A stretch of 64,000 nt of DNA from Mesorhizobium tianshanense (GCF_007830515.1 NZ_VLKT01000044.1:1-64000); one strand, 5' to 3'. Positions 43,873-52,774 are shown, counted from the stretch's first letter. Notes: generated by a model not told the origin, from the sequence alone. Made by a program: numbers and translations.

Positions 43873-45771
43873 TCAGCCTTCCAGCAGCCACACTTGCATC
43901 GAGCCTTTCGCCCGATTGTTCCAGAGATAGTATGGCAGGGCGGTTAGCCTGCAGTCGGAAACGACGGGCGGCGCATTCCTGTACAGGCTGTCTCCCCAGC
44001 CTTGGTCTTCGACGCGCTTGGCGGGGGCGGTCAGCGTGACCACGCCATCGAAGAGGTCACCCCGTTCCTCCGTTTCGATCCAGGCGTCTCGCGGCAATTT
44101 GAGCTGCTGCACTCGACCCCCGGGATTGTCTACGTGTTCGACGCAATAGACCAACGGCCCGCGCTTGAGCGCGACCCGGCCGATGTCTTGCCTGACCTTG
44201 GGATGAGCATAGATGCGCTCGGGAGGCATCGGCAGTTCGAGGGTGATCGTGTCTCCGGCATTCCATAGACGAGAGATCGAAAGATAGCCGTTGCTGGTGC
44301 ATGCCTCCACGTCGATCGGATGTCCCTCGACCGAGGCTGCGGCTTCGTGCACCCATCCGGGAATGCGAAGCTTCACGGCGAACTCGGCAGGGACGGTAGG
44401 GCTGACCTCGATCCTGATCGAGCCGAACCATGGGTAGGCGCTGGTTTCCCGCAGGAACACATTTCCCGTAGCGAGCCGGATGTTCGTCGAAATGCCGCCG
44501 TAGAGATGGAAGGCGATTGCGTCTTCGCTGGCCGAGACGAAATAGCCTCCGACCGAAGCGATGAGACGCGACGAATTCATCGTGCAGCATGGGCATATGT
44601 GCCAGGCCCATCGGCTGTGTCGCCCATCGCTGTCCAGCGGATTGGAGTAAAAATAGTGCTCGCCGTCGCGCGACAGGCCGGTCAGCGCGCCGTTGAACAA
44701 CGCCTGTTCCATAACGTCGGCGTAGCGGCCGTCGAGATCGAGATGCAGCATGCGATGCGCCCAGAAGATCAGCGCTACCGAGGCGCAGGTCTCCGCATAT
44801 GCCGTATCGTTCGGCAGGTCGTGGTCTTCAGTAAAGCCTTCATTCGCGGCAGCCGGACCCAAGCCGGAGGTGATGTAGATCTTTGAGGTCATGACATCGG
44901 CCCAGAGCACCTCGCATGCTTTCTTGAGGCTGTCGTCGTTCAGTTCCGCCGCGAGGTCGGCCATGGCGGAAAACATGTACATCGCCCGAACGGCATGGCC
45001 GACCACCTTGGTCTGCTCGCGCACCGGCCTTTGCGATTGGTTGTACTCATACCTCTTCGCCCAGCAATCCCTAGGGCTCTCCCCGCGTGCGGCCGCTTCC
45101 TGATCGAAGTAGTGAGGCTGGCGCCCGCGCTCGTTGATGAAATAGGCCGCGAGTTCGAGATGCTTTTTCTCTCCGGTCAAGCGATAGAGCTTAACGAGGG
45201 CAAGCTCGATCTCCTGATGGCCGCAATAGCCGTGCTTCTGGCCGGGGTTCGGACCGAACGTCTTGCGCACGTGGTCCACATAGCGCTCAAGGATGTCAAG
45301 GAGCCGGCGCCGGCCCGTCGCGAGGAAGTAGGCGATGCCGCCCTCGAGCAGATGTCCCAGATTGTAGAGTTCGTGATTGTCGCGCAGGTTGGTCCAGCGC
45401 TTGTCCGGCTCGCGCTGCAGGTACCAGCAGTTCAGATAACCGTCGGGAGCCTGCGCGTTCTCGAGATCGTCGACGATCTTTTCGATCCTGGCCTCGATGT
45501 CGGCGTCGGGCCTGTGTGACAGCGCATAGGATGCCGCCTCGATCCACTTGCCGGCGTCGGAATCCCAGAACACCTGCACGAAATTGCGCTGGTTGCGCGG
45601 GGAGCTCAGCGGCGGCGGGTTCGCCAGTGTCAGGGACTGCAAGATACCGTGCTTGCCAAGCTGGACGTGCTGGCTGGGGATGGTCCGTGTCAGCACTGTC
45701 TCCAGCCGCTCGCGCCAGAATTGCCCCTCCAGCGCGACATCGACGAACTGAACCGGCTTGAACTCGTTCAT
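43873..45771 (-). CDS. GH127 beta-L-arabinofuranosidase
   Basis: A 632-residue glycoside hydrolase family 127 enzyme. Landmarks are the zinc-site pair in TAYAETCASVALIFWAHRML (Glu-x-Cys) and the catalytic-zinc cysteines in WHICPCCTMNSSRLIASVGG, plus an early EAASYALSHRPDADIEARIE helix and GYLNCWYL. In HypBA1 the corresponding residues are Glu338, Cys340, Cys417 and Cys418. No signal peptide, so it acts in the cytoplasm on imported oligosaccharides, plausibly arabinosides from plant hydroxyproline-rich glycoproteins. A LacI-type regulator remnant lies just upstream; no sugar transporter is present. Confidence 0.9.
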   Translation of the reverse strand: MNEFKPVQFVDVALEGQFWRERLETVLTRTIPSQHVQLGKHGILQSLTLANPPPLSSPRNQRNFVQVFWDSDAGKWIEAASYALSHRPDADIEARIEKIVDDLENAQAPDGYLNCWYLQREPDKRWTNLRDNHELYNLGHLLEGGIAYFLATGRRRLLDILERYVDHVRKTFGPNPGQKHGYCGHQEIELALVKLYRLTGEKKHLELAAYFINERGRQPHYFDQEAAARGESPRDCWAKRYEYNQSQRPVREQTKVVGHAVRAMYMFSAMADLAAELNDDSLKKACEVLWADVMTSKIYITSGLGPAAANEGFTEDHDLPNDTAYAETCASVALIFWAHRMLHLDLDGRYADVMEQALFNGALTGLSRDGEHYFYSNPLDSDGRHSRWAWHICPCCTMNSSRLIASVGGYFVSASEDAIAFHLYGGISTNIRLATGNVFLRETSAYPWFGSIRIEVSPTVPAEFAVKLRIPGWVHEAAASVEGHPIDVEACTSNGYLSISRLWNAGDTITLELPMPPERIYAHPKVRQDIGRVALKRGPLVYCVEHVDNPGGRVQQLKLPRDAWIETEERGDLFDGVVTLTAPAKRVEDQGWGDSLYRNAPPVVSDCRLTALPYYLWNNRAKGSMQVWLLEG

Positions 45772-45811
45772 GCGAACGCATCCGTTCCTGCAATGAAGTG
45801 CATTGGCGTGC

Positions 45812-46150
45812 TCACGGCTTCGACGATGCCCGCACGACCAGTGAACACGGCCGACGCCTGACGCCGCTCAGCCTCCATTCGGCGATCATCTCCGGCACGC
45901 TGTCACCAGCCTCGCGTCGGAGCCCGTTCAGGTTCACATCGATGCTGGTCAGCTGCGGCCGCGCCGCAAGCACCATCACGTCCCAGTTGTCAAATCCGAC
46001 GATGGCGACAACGGCAGGTCCTACCAGGCCAATCTCGCGCAGCGTGTCGAACGCGCCGCCGGCGATCTGATCGTTGCCGCAGAAGATCGCGGTCGGCGTT
46101 TGCGGTCCCGAGAACAATCTGGCCGCCGCGTCGCGCCCCAACGCCCCGGC
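45812..46150 (-). pseudogene. LacI-family regulator, C-terminal remnant
   Basis: Reads ARLFSGPQTPTAIFCGNDQI, AGGAFDTLREIGLVGPAVVA, IVGFDNWDVMVLAARPQLTS and then a typical tail VPEMIAEWRLSGV. This is the effector-binding C-terminal third of a LacI-type repressor (NDQIA…G and GFD signatures). The HTH and first half are gone, and the sequence 5' of it is scrambled. It would have been the local regulator of the GH127 gene. Confidence 0.7.
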
Positions 46151-46528
46151 TGACTTTTGGCTTTTGCCATTCTTCGTGTCGGTTTTGATCCAGACCGGTC
46201 GCCGAGGTGTTCGGCGGCGCGATCCATTGAAGGAGCCGACCACTACCATGAAAAAAACCAAAAACCGCCAAGACGCTGATGGTGACGACTAAACTGTCCG
46301 TTAGACATGCGTTCTCCCTTGAAAGGCTAGTCGACGAAACCACGCCGATGAGGAGATAACCCTGATCTGGATCAGCCAGACACGACAAATCCGGGCGACG
46401 CAGTCCTTCGAGCGACAGGGGCTTTTCAAAAATCTACGTCAAGCTATGGAGCCTCAGCAGGTTGTTCCCGAGCAAGCCGTCTCGGCTGACGACCGGCATC
46501 CGCACAGTCGTCGGCACAGCGATTTGGG
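46151..46528. other. Scrambled stretch without a supported gene
   Basis: About 380 bp between the LacI remnant and fixS. Frames exist, but none matches a family I know. Likely debris. Confidence 0.35.
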
Positions 46529-46684
46529 TCAGCGTTCCGGCTTGTCGTCCCGGTCGATGAGGATGCGCTCAGCGGCCCCGTGAAGATCCTCGTATTGACC
46601 ACTCCTCAAGGCCCATAGAAAGCCGGACGGCCCCAGCGCGCCAAGGAACAGAGCTGCTGGTATGAGGTAGACGAGCGTCGTCAT
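46529..46684 (-). CDS. fixS: FixS/CcoS cbb3 oxidase assembly protein
   Basis: A 51-residue protein too short to be obvious: MTTLVYLIPAALFLGALGPS then GFLWALRSGQYEDLHGAAER, ILIDRDDKPER. One membrane helix and the conserved FLWALRSGQYxDLxGAAxRIL block identify CcoS/FixS, needed to load copper and haem into the cbb3 oxidase. ATG at 46682-46684. Normally it ends the fixGHIS operon; here the fixG, fixH and fixI genes are absent and it follows fixP directly. Confidence 0.85.
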   Translation of the reverse strand: MTTLVYLIPAALFLGALGPSGFLWALRSGQYEDLHGAAERILIDRDDKPER

Positions 46685-47015
46685 GACGGCTGCACCGATG
46701 CGCGAGTGCCCGAACGCGTTGCCGAGGGAGCCCTCGTCACCGCGAGCAATTATGCCGCTCGCAAGAAGATTTCCCGAAGCGCGCTTCAGGCAGGTTTCGT
46801 CGCTTCAAGTGGCGGGTGATGGCAATCAAGCGAGGGATATATTACCTGACGCCCTGGCTGCGATGGGATCGAGGGCCGTTTGCCGCTTTGCCGCATGGCG
46901 AACTGCACCGCGTTAATGCAAGTCATTCGCCGGACGCCGGAATGGTGTCGAGGCCCGGCGCGCGCCGGGCCTCGTCGCTTGGCGGGGGGGGGGGGGCGAG
47001 AATAGGCTTCCGTTC
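46685..47015. other. Gap between fixP and fixS with a 13-G run
   Basis: About 330 bp where fixGHI would be expected. No FixG, FixH or FixI sequence is recognisable apart from a possible short in-frame tail before fixS. A run of 13 consecutive G (46984-46996) lies just after the fixP stop; it could be slippage-prone or an assembly weak spot. A hairpin-like GGCGCGCGCC region sits near 46956. Confidence 0.5.
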
Positions 47016-47879
47016 CTATTCTCCGCCGCCAAGCGAATGGACATAGACTGCGAGTTCTTTGACCTTGGTCTCGCCGAGACGTTCAACCCAGGCCGGCATG
47101 ACGCCGTGTTTGGGCGCCCGGACCTGCGCGGCTATGGCTGCTTCGCCGGACCCGTAGAGCCAGATCGCATCGGTCAGGTCGGGTGCGCCGAACTCCCTGT
47201 TGCCCTTTGCATTCTCACCATGACAGGCGGCACAATTCTCGGCGAAAACATTGGCGCCGGGCTCGATCAGACTTGCGTCCAGGACCAGGCCGGACAGGCT
47301 GGCAACGTAGGCGCTGACCTGGGCGATCTCATCGGCCGTGATAATGTCACCAAAAGCCGGCATTTCCGACAGGCGCGTATCCGGGTCGGATGCGTAACGG
47401 ATGCCGTGCGTGATCGTCTGCCGGATCTGCTCGGGCTTGCCGCCCCAAAGCCAGTCGTCGTCGTTGAGGTTGGGAAAGCCCTTGGACCCTTGCGCGCCCG
47501 AGCCGTGGCACTGCACGCAATTGACCCTGAATGCCGCGCCGCCGGCAGCTACCGCAAACCCGCGCAATGCATCGTCAGCAGCAATCTCGGAGACGGTTTT
47601 CGATTCCACCGCCGCGGCATATTTGGCCTTGGCGGCTTCGGCGGCGGCCAGTTCTTTCTTGACGTTATTGCGGCTCGAATAGCCGATCACACCCTTGGTC
47701 GCGGAAGACAGCATCGGCCATGCCGGATAGGCGATGGAGTAGCCGATCGCCCATGCAATGGTGATGTAGAAGGTGATGACCCACCAGCGCGGAAGCGGGT
47801 TGTTGAGCTCCCGGATGCCATCCCATTCGTGGCCGGTGGTAGGGACGCCCGACACTTCGTCGATATGCTCGCCGGTCAT
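47016..47879 (-). CDS. fixP: FixP/CcoP dihaem subunit of cbb3 oxidase
   Basis: A 287-residue membrane-anchored cytochrome c. One N-terminal helix (WWVITFYITIAWAIGYSIAY) is followed by two haem sites, CVQCH and CAACH, with axial-ligand methionines in SEMPAFGD and GVMPAW. ATG 47877-47879 (MTGEHIDEVSG) is preferred because AAGGA lies 9-13 bases upstream; TTG at 47885 would add two residues. Fourth gene of fixNOQP. Confidence 0.95.
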   Translation of the reverse strand: MTGEHIDEVSGVPTTGHEWDGIRELNNPLPRWWVITFYITIAWAIGYSIAYPAWPMLSSATKGVIGYSSRNNVKKELAAAEAAKAKYAAAVESKTVSEIAADDALRGFAVAAGGAAFRVNCVQCHGSGAQGSKGFPNLNDDDWLWGGKPEQIRQTITHGIRYASDPDTRLSEMPAFGDIITADEIAQVSAYVASLSGLVLDASLIEPGANVFAENCAACHGENAKGNREFGAPDLTDAIWLYGSGEAAIAAQVRAPKHGVMPAWVERLGETKVKELAVYVHSLGGGE

Positions 47880-47881
47880 GA

Positions 47882-48022
47882 TCAATCGTCCTTGAGAGGA
47901 ATTTGAGAGGCTTCGTCGACTTGCCTGCGGCTACCGGGGCGGAATACGAAGGCGACCGAGAAAAGTGCCATGGCGAGCAGGCCCCAACTGTCAGCGAATT
48001 TCCGCGTCAGATTGTAGTCCAT
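47882..48022 (-). CDS. fixQ: FixQ/CcoQ small subunit of cbb3 oxidase
   Basis: A 46-residue protein, MDYNLTRKFADSWGLLAMAL then FSVAFVFRPGSRRQVDEASQ. One membrane helix and the FRPGS turn are typical of CcoQ. The start at 48022 is seven bases after GAGGAG; an ATG two codons earlier is too close to it. It ends three bases before the fixP start. Confidence 0.9.
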   Translation of the reverse strand: MDYNLTRKFADSWGLLAMALFSVAFVFRPGSRRQVDEASQIPLKDD

Positions 48023-48033
48023 AACCATTCTCC

Positions 48034-48765
48034 TCAGCGGTAGCCGGCGGCTTCGTCGTAGGTCTTGAAATCGACCAGCGTTCCGAGCATCTGCAGGTAG
48101 GCGACCAGCGCATCCATCTCGGTGACCTGTTGCGGATTGCCGTCGAAGTCGCCGAGCTTGATCTTCGGATAGCGGCCTTCCAGACCTGACGTGTCGGCAT
48201 TGGGATCGGCCTGTGCCATCAGGTCGGCATTGGCGTTGGCGATCATGTCATCGGAATAGGGAACCCCTACGCGCCTGTTTGCGATAAGGTGCGTCGAGAA
48301 GTCCTTCACGTCGATCGCCGTAGCCTTCAGGAAGGCATAGCTCGGCATGATCGATTCCGGCACCACCGAGCGAGGCGCGCTGAGATGCTGGACGTGCCAT
48401 TCGTTCGAATAGCGATCACCGACCCTGGCGAGGTCCGGCCCCGTGCGCTTCGATCCCCACTGGAACGGATGATCGTACATCGACTCGGCCGCCAGGCTGT
48501 AGTGGCCATAGCGCTCGACCTCGTCGCGGAACGGCCTGATCATCTGGCTGTGGCAGAGATAGCAGCCCTCACGCACATAGATGTTGCGTCCGGCGAGTTC
48601 GAGCGGCGAATAGGGCCGGATGCCTTCGACCTTCTCGATCGTGTTGTCGAGATAGAAGAGCGGCGCGATTTCGACGATACCGCCGACCGTCACCACCAGG
48701 AGGGAACCAACGAGAAGAAGCGTGGCATTCTTCTCAATGATCGCGTGTTTGTCCATCAAGCCCAT
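48034..48765 (-). CDS. fixO: FixO/CcoO monohaem subunit of cbb3 oxidase
   Basis: A 243-residue membrane-anchored cytochrome c: N-terminal helix (ATLLLVGSLLVVTVGGIVEI), haem site EGCYLCHSQMIRPF and axial Met in ESIMPSYAFL. Overlaps the end of fixN by 10 bases; ends 12 bp before fixQ. Confidence 0.96.
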   Translation of the reverse strand: MGLMDKHAIIEKNATLLLVGSLLVVTVGGIVEIAPLFYLDNTIEKVEGIRPYSPLELAGRNIYVREGCYLCHSQMIRPFRDEVERYGHYSLAAESMYDHPFQWGSKRTGPDLARVGDRYSNEWHVQHLSAPRSVVPESIMPSYAFLKATAIDVKDFSTHLIANRRVGVPYSDDMIANANADLMAQADPNADTSGLEGRYPKIKLGDFDGNPQQVTEMDALVAYLQMLGTLVDFKTYDEAAGYR

Positions 48766-50387
48766 TCTCTGGCTCCTGATCGCGCAGGCTGAAGGGCGGG
48801 GACGGAGCCCGGCATCGGCTCCTCCTCGCGCTGGTAGCCGAGGATGGTCATGGTGACGTTCCAGGCCATGATCAGGGCGCCGGAGAGGTACATGGCTCCG
48901 CCGAAGGCACGCATGATGTAATAGGGGTGCATGGCGGCGACGGTCTCGGCGAACGAGTAGACCAGGAAGCCCTGTTCATCGTATTCGCGCCACATCAGGC
49001 CCTGCATGATGCCGGAGACCCACATTGCCGCGGCGTAGACGACGATCCCGAGGGTCGCCAGCCAGAAGTGCCAGGTGACCAGCCGCAGCGAGTAGAGACG
49101 TTCGCGGTTCCAGAGCTTCGGCACCATGTAATAGATCGCGCCGAACGAGATCATGCCTACCCAGCCGAGCGCGCCGGAATGGACATGCCCGATGGTCCAG
49201 TCCGTGTAGTGCGACAGAGAATTGACCGCCTTGATCGACATCATCGGACCTTCGAAGGTCGACATGCCGTAGAAGGCGACGGCCATCACCATCATGCGGA
49301 TGATCGGATCGGTGCGCAGCTTGTCCCAGGCGCCGGACAGCGTCATCAGGCCGTTGATCATGCCACCCCATGACGGCATCCAGAGCATGATCGAAAACGC
49401 CATGCCGAGCGTCTGCGCCCAGTCGGGCAGGGCGGTGTAATGGAGGTGATGCGGGCCTGCCCAGATGTAGAGGAAGATCAGCGCCCAGAAATGGATGATC
49501 GAGAGGCGGTAGGAATAGACCGGCCGATTCACCTGCTTGGGCACGAAGTAATACATCATGCCGAGGAAGCCGGCTGTGAGGAAGAAGCCGACCGCATTGT
49601 GACCGTACCACCATTGCGTCAAGGCGTCCTGTACGCCGGAGAAAGCGGAGTAGCTCTTCGAGCCCAGGAGAGAGACGGGCATCGACAGGTTGTTGACGAC
49701 ATGCAGCATCGCGATGGTGACGATGAAGGACAGATAGAACCAGTTGGCGACGTAGATATGCGGTTCCTTCCGTTTCAGGATGGTGCCGAGGAACAGCGCA
49801 AGGTAGGCGACCCAGACGATGGTCAGCCACATATCCACATACCATTCGGGCTCGGCGTATTCGCGGCTCTCGGTGATGCCGAGCAGGTAGCCGGTCGCGG
49901 CCATGACGATGAAAAGCTGATAACCCCAAAACACGAACCAGGCGAGATTGCCGCCGAACAGCCGGGCGCGGCTGGTGCGCTGCACGACGTACATGGACGT
50001 GCAGATGAGCGCATTGCCGCCGAAGGCAAAAACGACGCCGGACGTATGCAGTGGCCGCAGGCGGCCGAGGTTGAACCAAGGCTCGATGTTGAGATCCGGG
50101 TAGGCGAGCTGCAGCGCGATGGCCACACCCACAAGCATGCCGACAACACCCCAGAACATGGTGGCGATGGCCCCGTAGCGGATTGGCCCATCCATGTAGG
50201 CGGATGGATCGATCGGAACTGCTGGCTTGAATTCCGTGTTGCGCAACAGGATCGCAGTGAAGCCAGCCACGGCGAAGAACAAAACCCACATATGCTGGCG
50301 AAAAGGTTCATCTACGCCGAAGCCGGCAGCCCCCAGGGCCGCAAAAGCAAACAGGCTTAGAAGGACGATCTCTGTGCCGAATTTCAT
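48756..50387 (-). CDS. fixN: FixN/CcoN catalytic subunit of cbb3 oxidase
   Basis: A 543-residue haem-copper oxidase subunit I with about 12 membrane helices. Landmarks are RPLHTSGVVFAFGGNALICT (haem b His), WWYGHNAVGFFLTAGFLGMM (the CuB His-Tyr region), GPHHLHYTALPDW and TIGHVHSGALGWVGM. It reduces O2 at nanomolar concentration, as needed in nodules. Start 50385-50387. The divergent upstream gap is only about 80 bp and I see no perfect FNR/FixK box there. Confidence 0.97.
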   Translation of the reverse strand: MKFGTEIVLLSLFAFAALGAAGFGVDEPFRQHMWVLFFAVAGFTAILLRNTEFKPAVPIDPSAYMDGPIRYGAIATMFWGVVGMLVGVAIALQLAYPDLNIEPWFNLGRLRPLHTSGVVFAFGGNALICTSMYVVQRTSRARLFGGNLAWFVFWGYQLFIVMAATGYLLGITESREYAEPEWYVDMWLTIVWVAYLALFLGTILKRKEPHIYVANWFYLSFIVTIAMLHVVNNLSMPVSLLGSKSYSAFSGVQDALTQWWYGHNAVGFFLTAGFLGMMYYFVPKQVNRPVYSYRLSIIHFWALIFLYIWAGPHHLHYTALPDWAQTLGMAFSIMLWMPSWGGMINGLMTLSGAWDKLRTDPIIRMMVMAVAFYGMSTFEGPMMSIKAVNSLSHYTDWTIGHVHSGALGWVGMISFGAIYYMVPKLWNRERLYSLRLVTWHFWLATLGIVVYAAAMWVSGIMQGLMWREYDEQGFLVYSFAETVAAMHPYYIMRAFGGAMYLSGALIMAWNVTMTILGYQREEEPMPGSVPALQPARSGAREWA

Positions 50388-50467
50388 CGCAAGTCCCGAT
50401 CTCCAATTCCGGCGGACGCCAAATCCGCAGTGCTTAATTGCGCAGCCGCCGCCTGCTCGCCCTGATC

Positions 50468-51026
50468 CATGTCAGAGCCGCACGATTTTGCTTCGGGCAG
50501 CATCGAGTTCGGTGCGAAGGTGGCGATTGAACGAGGAAACGCAGCACTGGCCGCCCCGCTCATGGACAAGTCCGGCGTCCCCGGGCCGGCGTGGAGGCGA
50601 TTCCGGGCGATGTGATGAAGCGCGCGCACAGGGAAAAACTGCAGCTCTGCGATGCTCTGGAAAATATCGCCGACGCGTCGATCACCTGAAGTGCTCCGCA
50701 CGGCCAACGCAATCCTCCCGTTGTTGCGCAAACGTTCATCAATATGAAGAAACGATCGTCTTGCCCGCCTACGAGGCCGCTGTCGTCGGCCGCGACGCCA
50801 GCCTCGCCTCTAACCGGTTGCGCGCCGAGCACGTCGAAGACGAATGCTTTGCCGGCGAAGTGACCGAATTCTGCTAGCGATCGGCCATGGCGAGACGGTG
50901 GAGAATGCGGAAGCCGTCGGTTTCATTCTGCGCGGCTTCTTCGAGAGCCTTCGCCGGCATATCGCTTTTGAACGCGAACATGTCCTGCCGCGGATCGGAG
51001 CAAGCGACGCAGGCCCCGCCGCTTAG
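50468..51026 (+). pseudogene. Hemerythrin-like gene, multiply frameshifted
   Basis: Starts MSEPHDFASGSIEFGAKVAI. After a frame change PGDVMKRAHREKLQLCDALE follows, then HQYEETIVLPAYEAAVVGRD and LRAEHVEDECFAGEVTEF, and finally LLAIGHGETVENAEAVGFIL with SLRRHIAFEREHVLPRI. The His and Glu residues of an HHE/hemerythrin fold are visible (H-x3-E, H-x3-E, H-x4-EH). At least three frame changes break it. It lies between fnrN and fixN, where an O2- or NO-sensing hemerythrin would make sense. Confidence 0.65.
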
Positions 51027-51032
51027 TCTCAT

Positions 51033-51779
51033 TTAAAGGGCGGTTGCGCCTCGGCCGCCGCAGCGCTGCTCCAGCCGGCTAATGCTGTCCACCGTGACAT
51101 GGCGATTGTTCTCGATCCGGATTACGCCGTCCACTCTCAGTCTGGTCAGCTGGCGGCTCACGGTCTCGTTTGTAAGTCCAAGGAAATCAGAGATGTCGGC
51201 ACGCGTCAGCGGCAGATCGAAGCACGCCGACCTGGTCGCCGGGTCAACACTGGAATCGATATTCCGGGCGATCATGAGGAGAAAGCTCGCCACCTTCTCC
51301 AGTGAGGTCTTGCGCCCCAGAGTCACCATCCATTCGCGTGCCTCGTCGAGTTCGTTCAGCGTCTGCTTGAGCAGGCGATGCTCAAGTTCCGGTGATTCCC
51401 TCATCATCCGGTCGATAGTCGCCTTCGGAAACGTGCACAGGGAAACGGCGGTTGCGGCCTCCGCATTGATCGCGCTTTCCACCTTGAACGGCCGTCCCAG
51501 AAAATACGGTGCGAACTGGAGGCCGACGATCTGCTGGCGGCCGTCCGAAAGGCTCTTCGTCAGCTTCACCACGCCTGAAAGCACGTTTGAATAGCTGTCG
51601 ACGGCCTCGGCGTCGCCAATCAATTCGACCCCCGGCTCGATCTTGTGCCGCGACGAGGTCTTGGCGAGCCGCACCAAATGGTCTGGATCGAGCGCACCGC
51701 AGACGCCGCGGTGCCGTGCCTCGCAAGGTAGGCAAAGAACGGGAATGCCGGGACTGTGAATATCCTGCCGTACTGTCAT
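51033..51779 (-). CDS. fnrN: FnrN-type oxygen-responsive regulator
   Basis: A 248-residue Crp/Fnr protein with the N-terminal iron-sulfur cysteines of FnrN (Cys16, Cys19 and Cys27 in CLPCEARHRGVC), a fourth Cys in VSLCTF, and a C-terminal HTH (TRADISDFLGLTNETVSRQL) with the E-x-x-SR recognition helix. FnrN binds boxes of the TTGAT-N4-ATCAA type and activates fixNOQP and fixGHIS in rhizobia. It is beside those genes on the same strand. I did not find a clear autoregulatory box. Confidence 0.92.
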   Translation of the reverse strand: MTVRQDIHSPGIPVLCLPCEARHRGVCGALDPDHLVRLAKTSSRHKIEPGVELIGDAEAVDSYSNVLSGVVKLTKSLSDGRQQIVGLQFAPYFLGRPFKVESAINAEAATAVSLCTFPKATIDRMMRESPELEHRLLKQTLNELDEAREWMVTLGRKTSLEKVASFLLMIARNIDSSVDPATRSACFDLPLTRADISDFLGLTNETVSRQLTRLRVDGVIRIENNRHVTVDSISRLEQRCGGRGATAL

Positions 51780-51881
51780 TCGATCGCTCTACCGATCCAG
51801 ACTATGCGCCAGATAGATGTCGTCGTCGGTCCGATCGCGCGACAAGGCCGGCAGTTGGCTTAGACATGGGTCGGGCTCCAA

Positions 51882-52313
51882 TTAGCAGTGAACGGCAGGG
51901 CAGCAACGGTGCCTTTTGGCGCAAAAGTGGGTCATTGCGTTTGATCGCTTGCCCAGCAGTTCCCGAAGTACAGGAAGTTGCGGGGCCTCATCGATGCTGA
52001 TACCAGCTGGCGGTTCCTCTATTACCGCTTCGCGCCCTGCCCCCCATCCCTGAGCTGCGTTCGCGCGAGCTGGCCAGCCGCGACCGCCGTTCGCAACGCC
52101 GGAAGCAATTGTCAGGAAGATGACAGGCGCGATGATCATCTTGACGAGCTTGATGAAGGCATCACCCAGCGGCTTCAGGCTCTCGCCGAGTTCCGGATAG
52201 AAATGGCCGAGTGCGATGCCAAGGGCGATGGCGGCAAGCACCTGCACGTAGGGCTTGGCGTAGAAGGCCTTGCGAGGCGCGGGACTCGCGCTGCGGATTG
52301 GCCGGTTCAACAT
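51882..52313 (-). pseudogene. dctA: Truncated C4-dicarboxylate transporter DctA
   Basis: From ATG 52311-52313 the first 75 residues are DctA: KAFYAKPYVQVLAAIALGIA, LGHFYPELGESLKPLGDAFI and KLVKMIIAPVIFLTIASGVA. After GVAN the sequence switches to unrelated residues (GGRGWPARANAAQGW …), so about 370 residues including the substrate site are lost. The promoter and upstream activator sites are still present. A working dctA must be elsewhere if the strain fixes nitrogen. Confidence 0.85.
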
Positions 52314-52402
52314 ACTTGTCTCCGTGAGCGGATTGAGGTGGGTTCCTCCCTTCCCGGGCTTCTCCCATCGCGGCGCTGCGGTTGAACGCTGCACCAACGC
52401 CG

Positions 52403-52420
52403 CCGCAAGCCCCGTGCCAA
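52403..52420 (-). promoter_or_regulatory. Sigma-54 promoter of dctA
   Basis: On the minus strand, TTGGCACGGGGCTTGCGG matches the -24/-12 consensus TGGCACG-N4-TTGC exactly, about 90 bp before the dctA ATG. Rhizobial dctA is known to use RpoN with DctD. Confidence 0.88.
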
Positions 52421-52460
52421 ATAGCGGCGGCGCGAAACGCGCCGGAGTTCACGCCGTGCT

Positions 52461-52478
52461 TGTGCGGATTTCTGCACA
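52461..52478. promoter_or_regulatory. DctD-type upstream activating site
   Basis: TGTGCGGATTTCTGCACA is an imperfect palindrome close to the DctD-binding sites upstream of rhizobial dctA (TGTGCGG-N4-CGCACA type). It lies about 40-60 bp upstream of the sigma-54 promoter. A second site was not found. Confidence 0.75.
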
Positions 52479-52774
52479 CGCCGCTGGGGCGTGCCCTTCA
52501 TCGGAAGAAGGGCCGACTGTCGGGGATTGGAGGTCGCTCTGGGCGTTACACGCAGCCTGCCAGCGGCTGGAAGGCCGTCGAGGTGGCTGCGATCCGTGTG
52601 CGCGATGATGTCGGAGGAAGCGATGGCGCTTGTGGCTGCCGGGCGAGGTATTCATTGCATCGCTCAATCCCGCCAAGACTGATCGGCGGCTAATGTGACA
52701 TCGCCCCTACGGTCCTTCGAACAGAAGTGGATTCGATTGTGAATTTTGGCTTTTAGATGATCTTAGCGATTGAG
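52479..52774. other. Intergenic stretch beyond the dctA control region
   Basis: About 300 bp. In dctA-dctBD loci the divergent dctB gene starts here. No DctB sequence is recognisable, only weak frames. Confidence 0.4.

Noticed and set aside
48976..50289. 437-residue minus-strand frame
   Set aside because: An alternative frame of fixN; Arg/His-rich, while the fixN frame has all catalytic His motifs.
50388..50467. FNR/FixK anaerobox upstream of fixN
   Set aside because: Expected from biology, but no TTGAT-N4-ATCAA-like sequence could be read in the gap.
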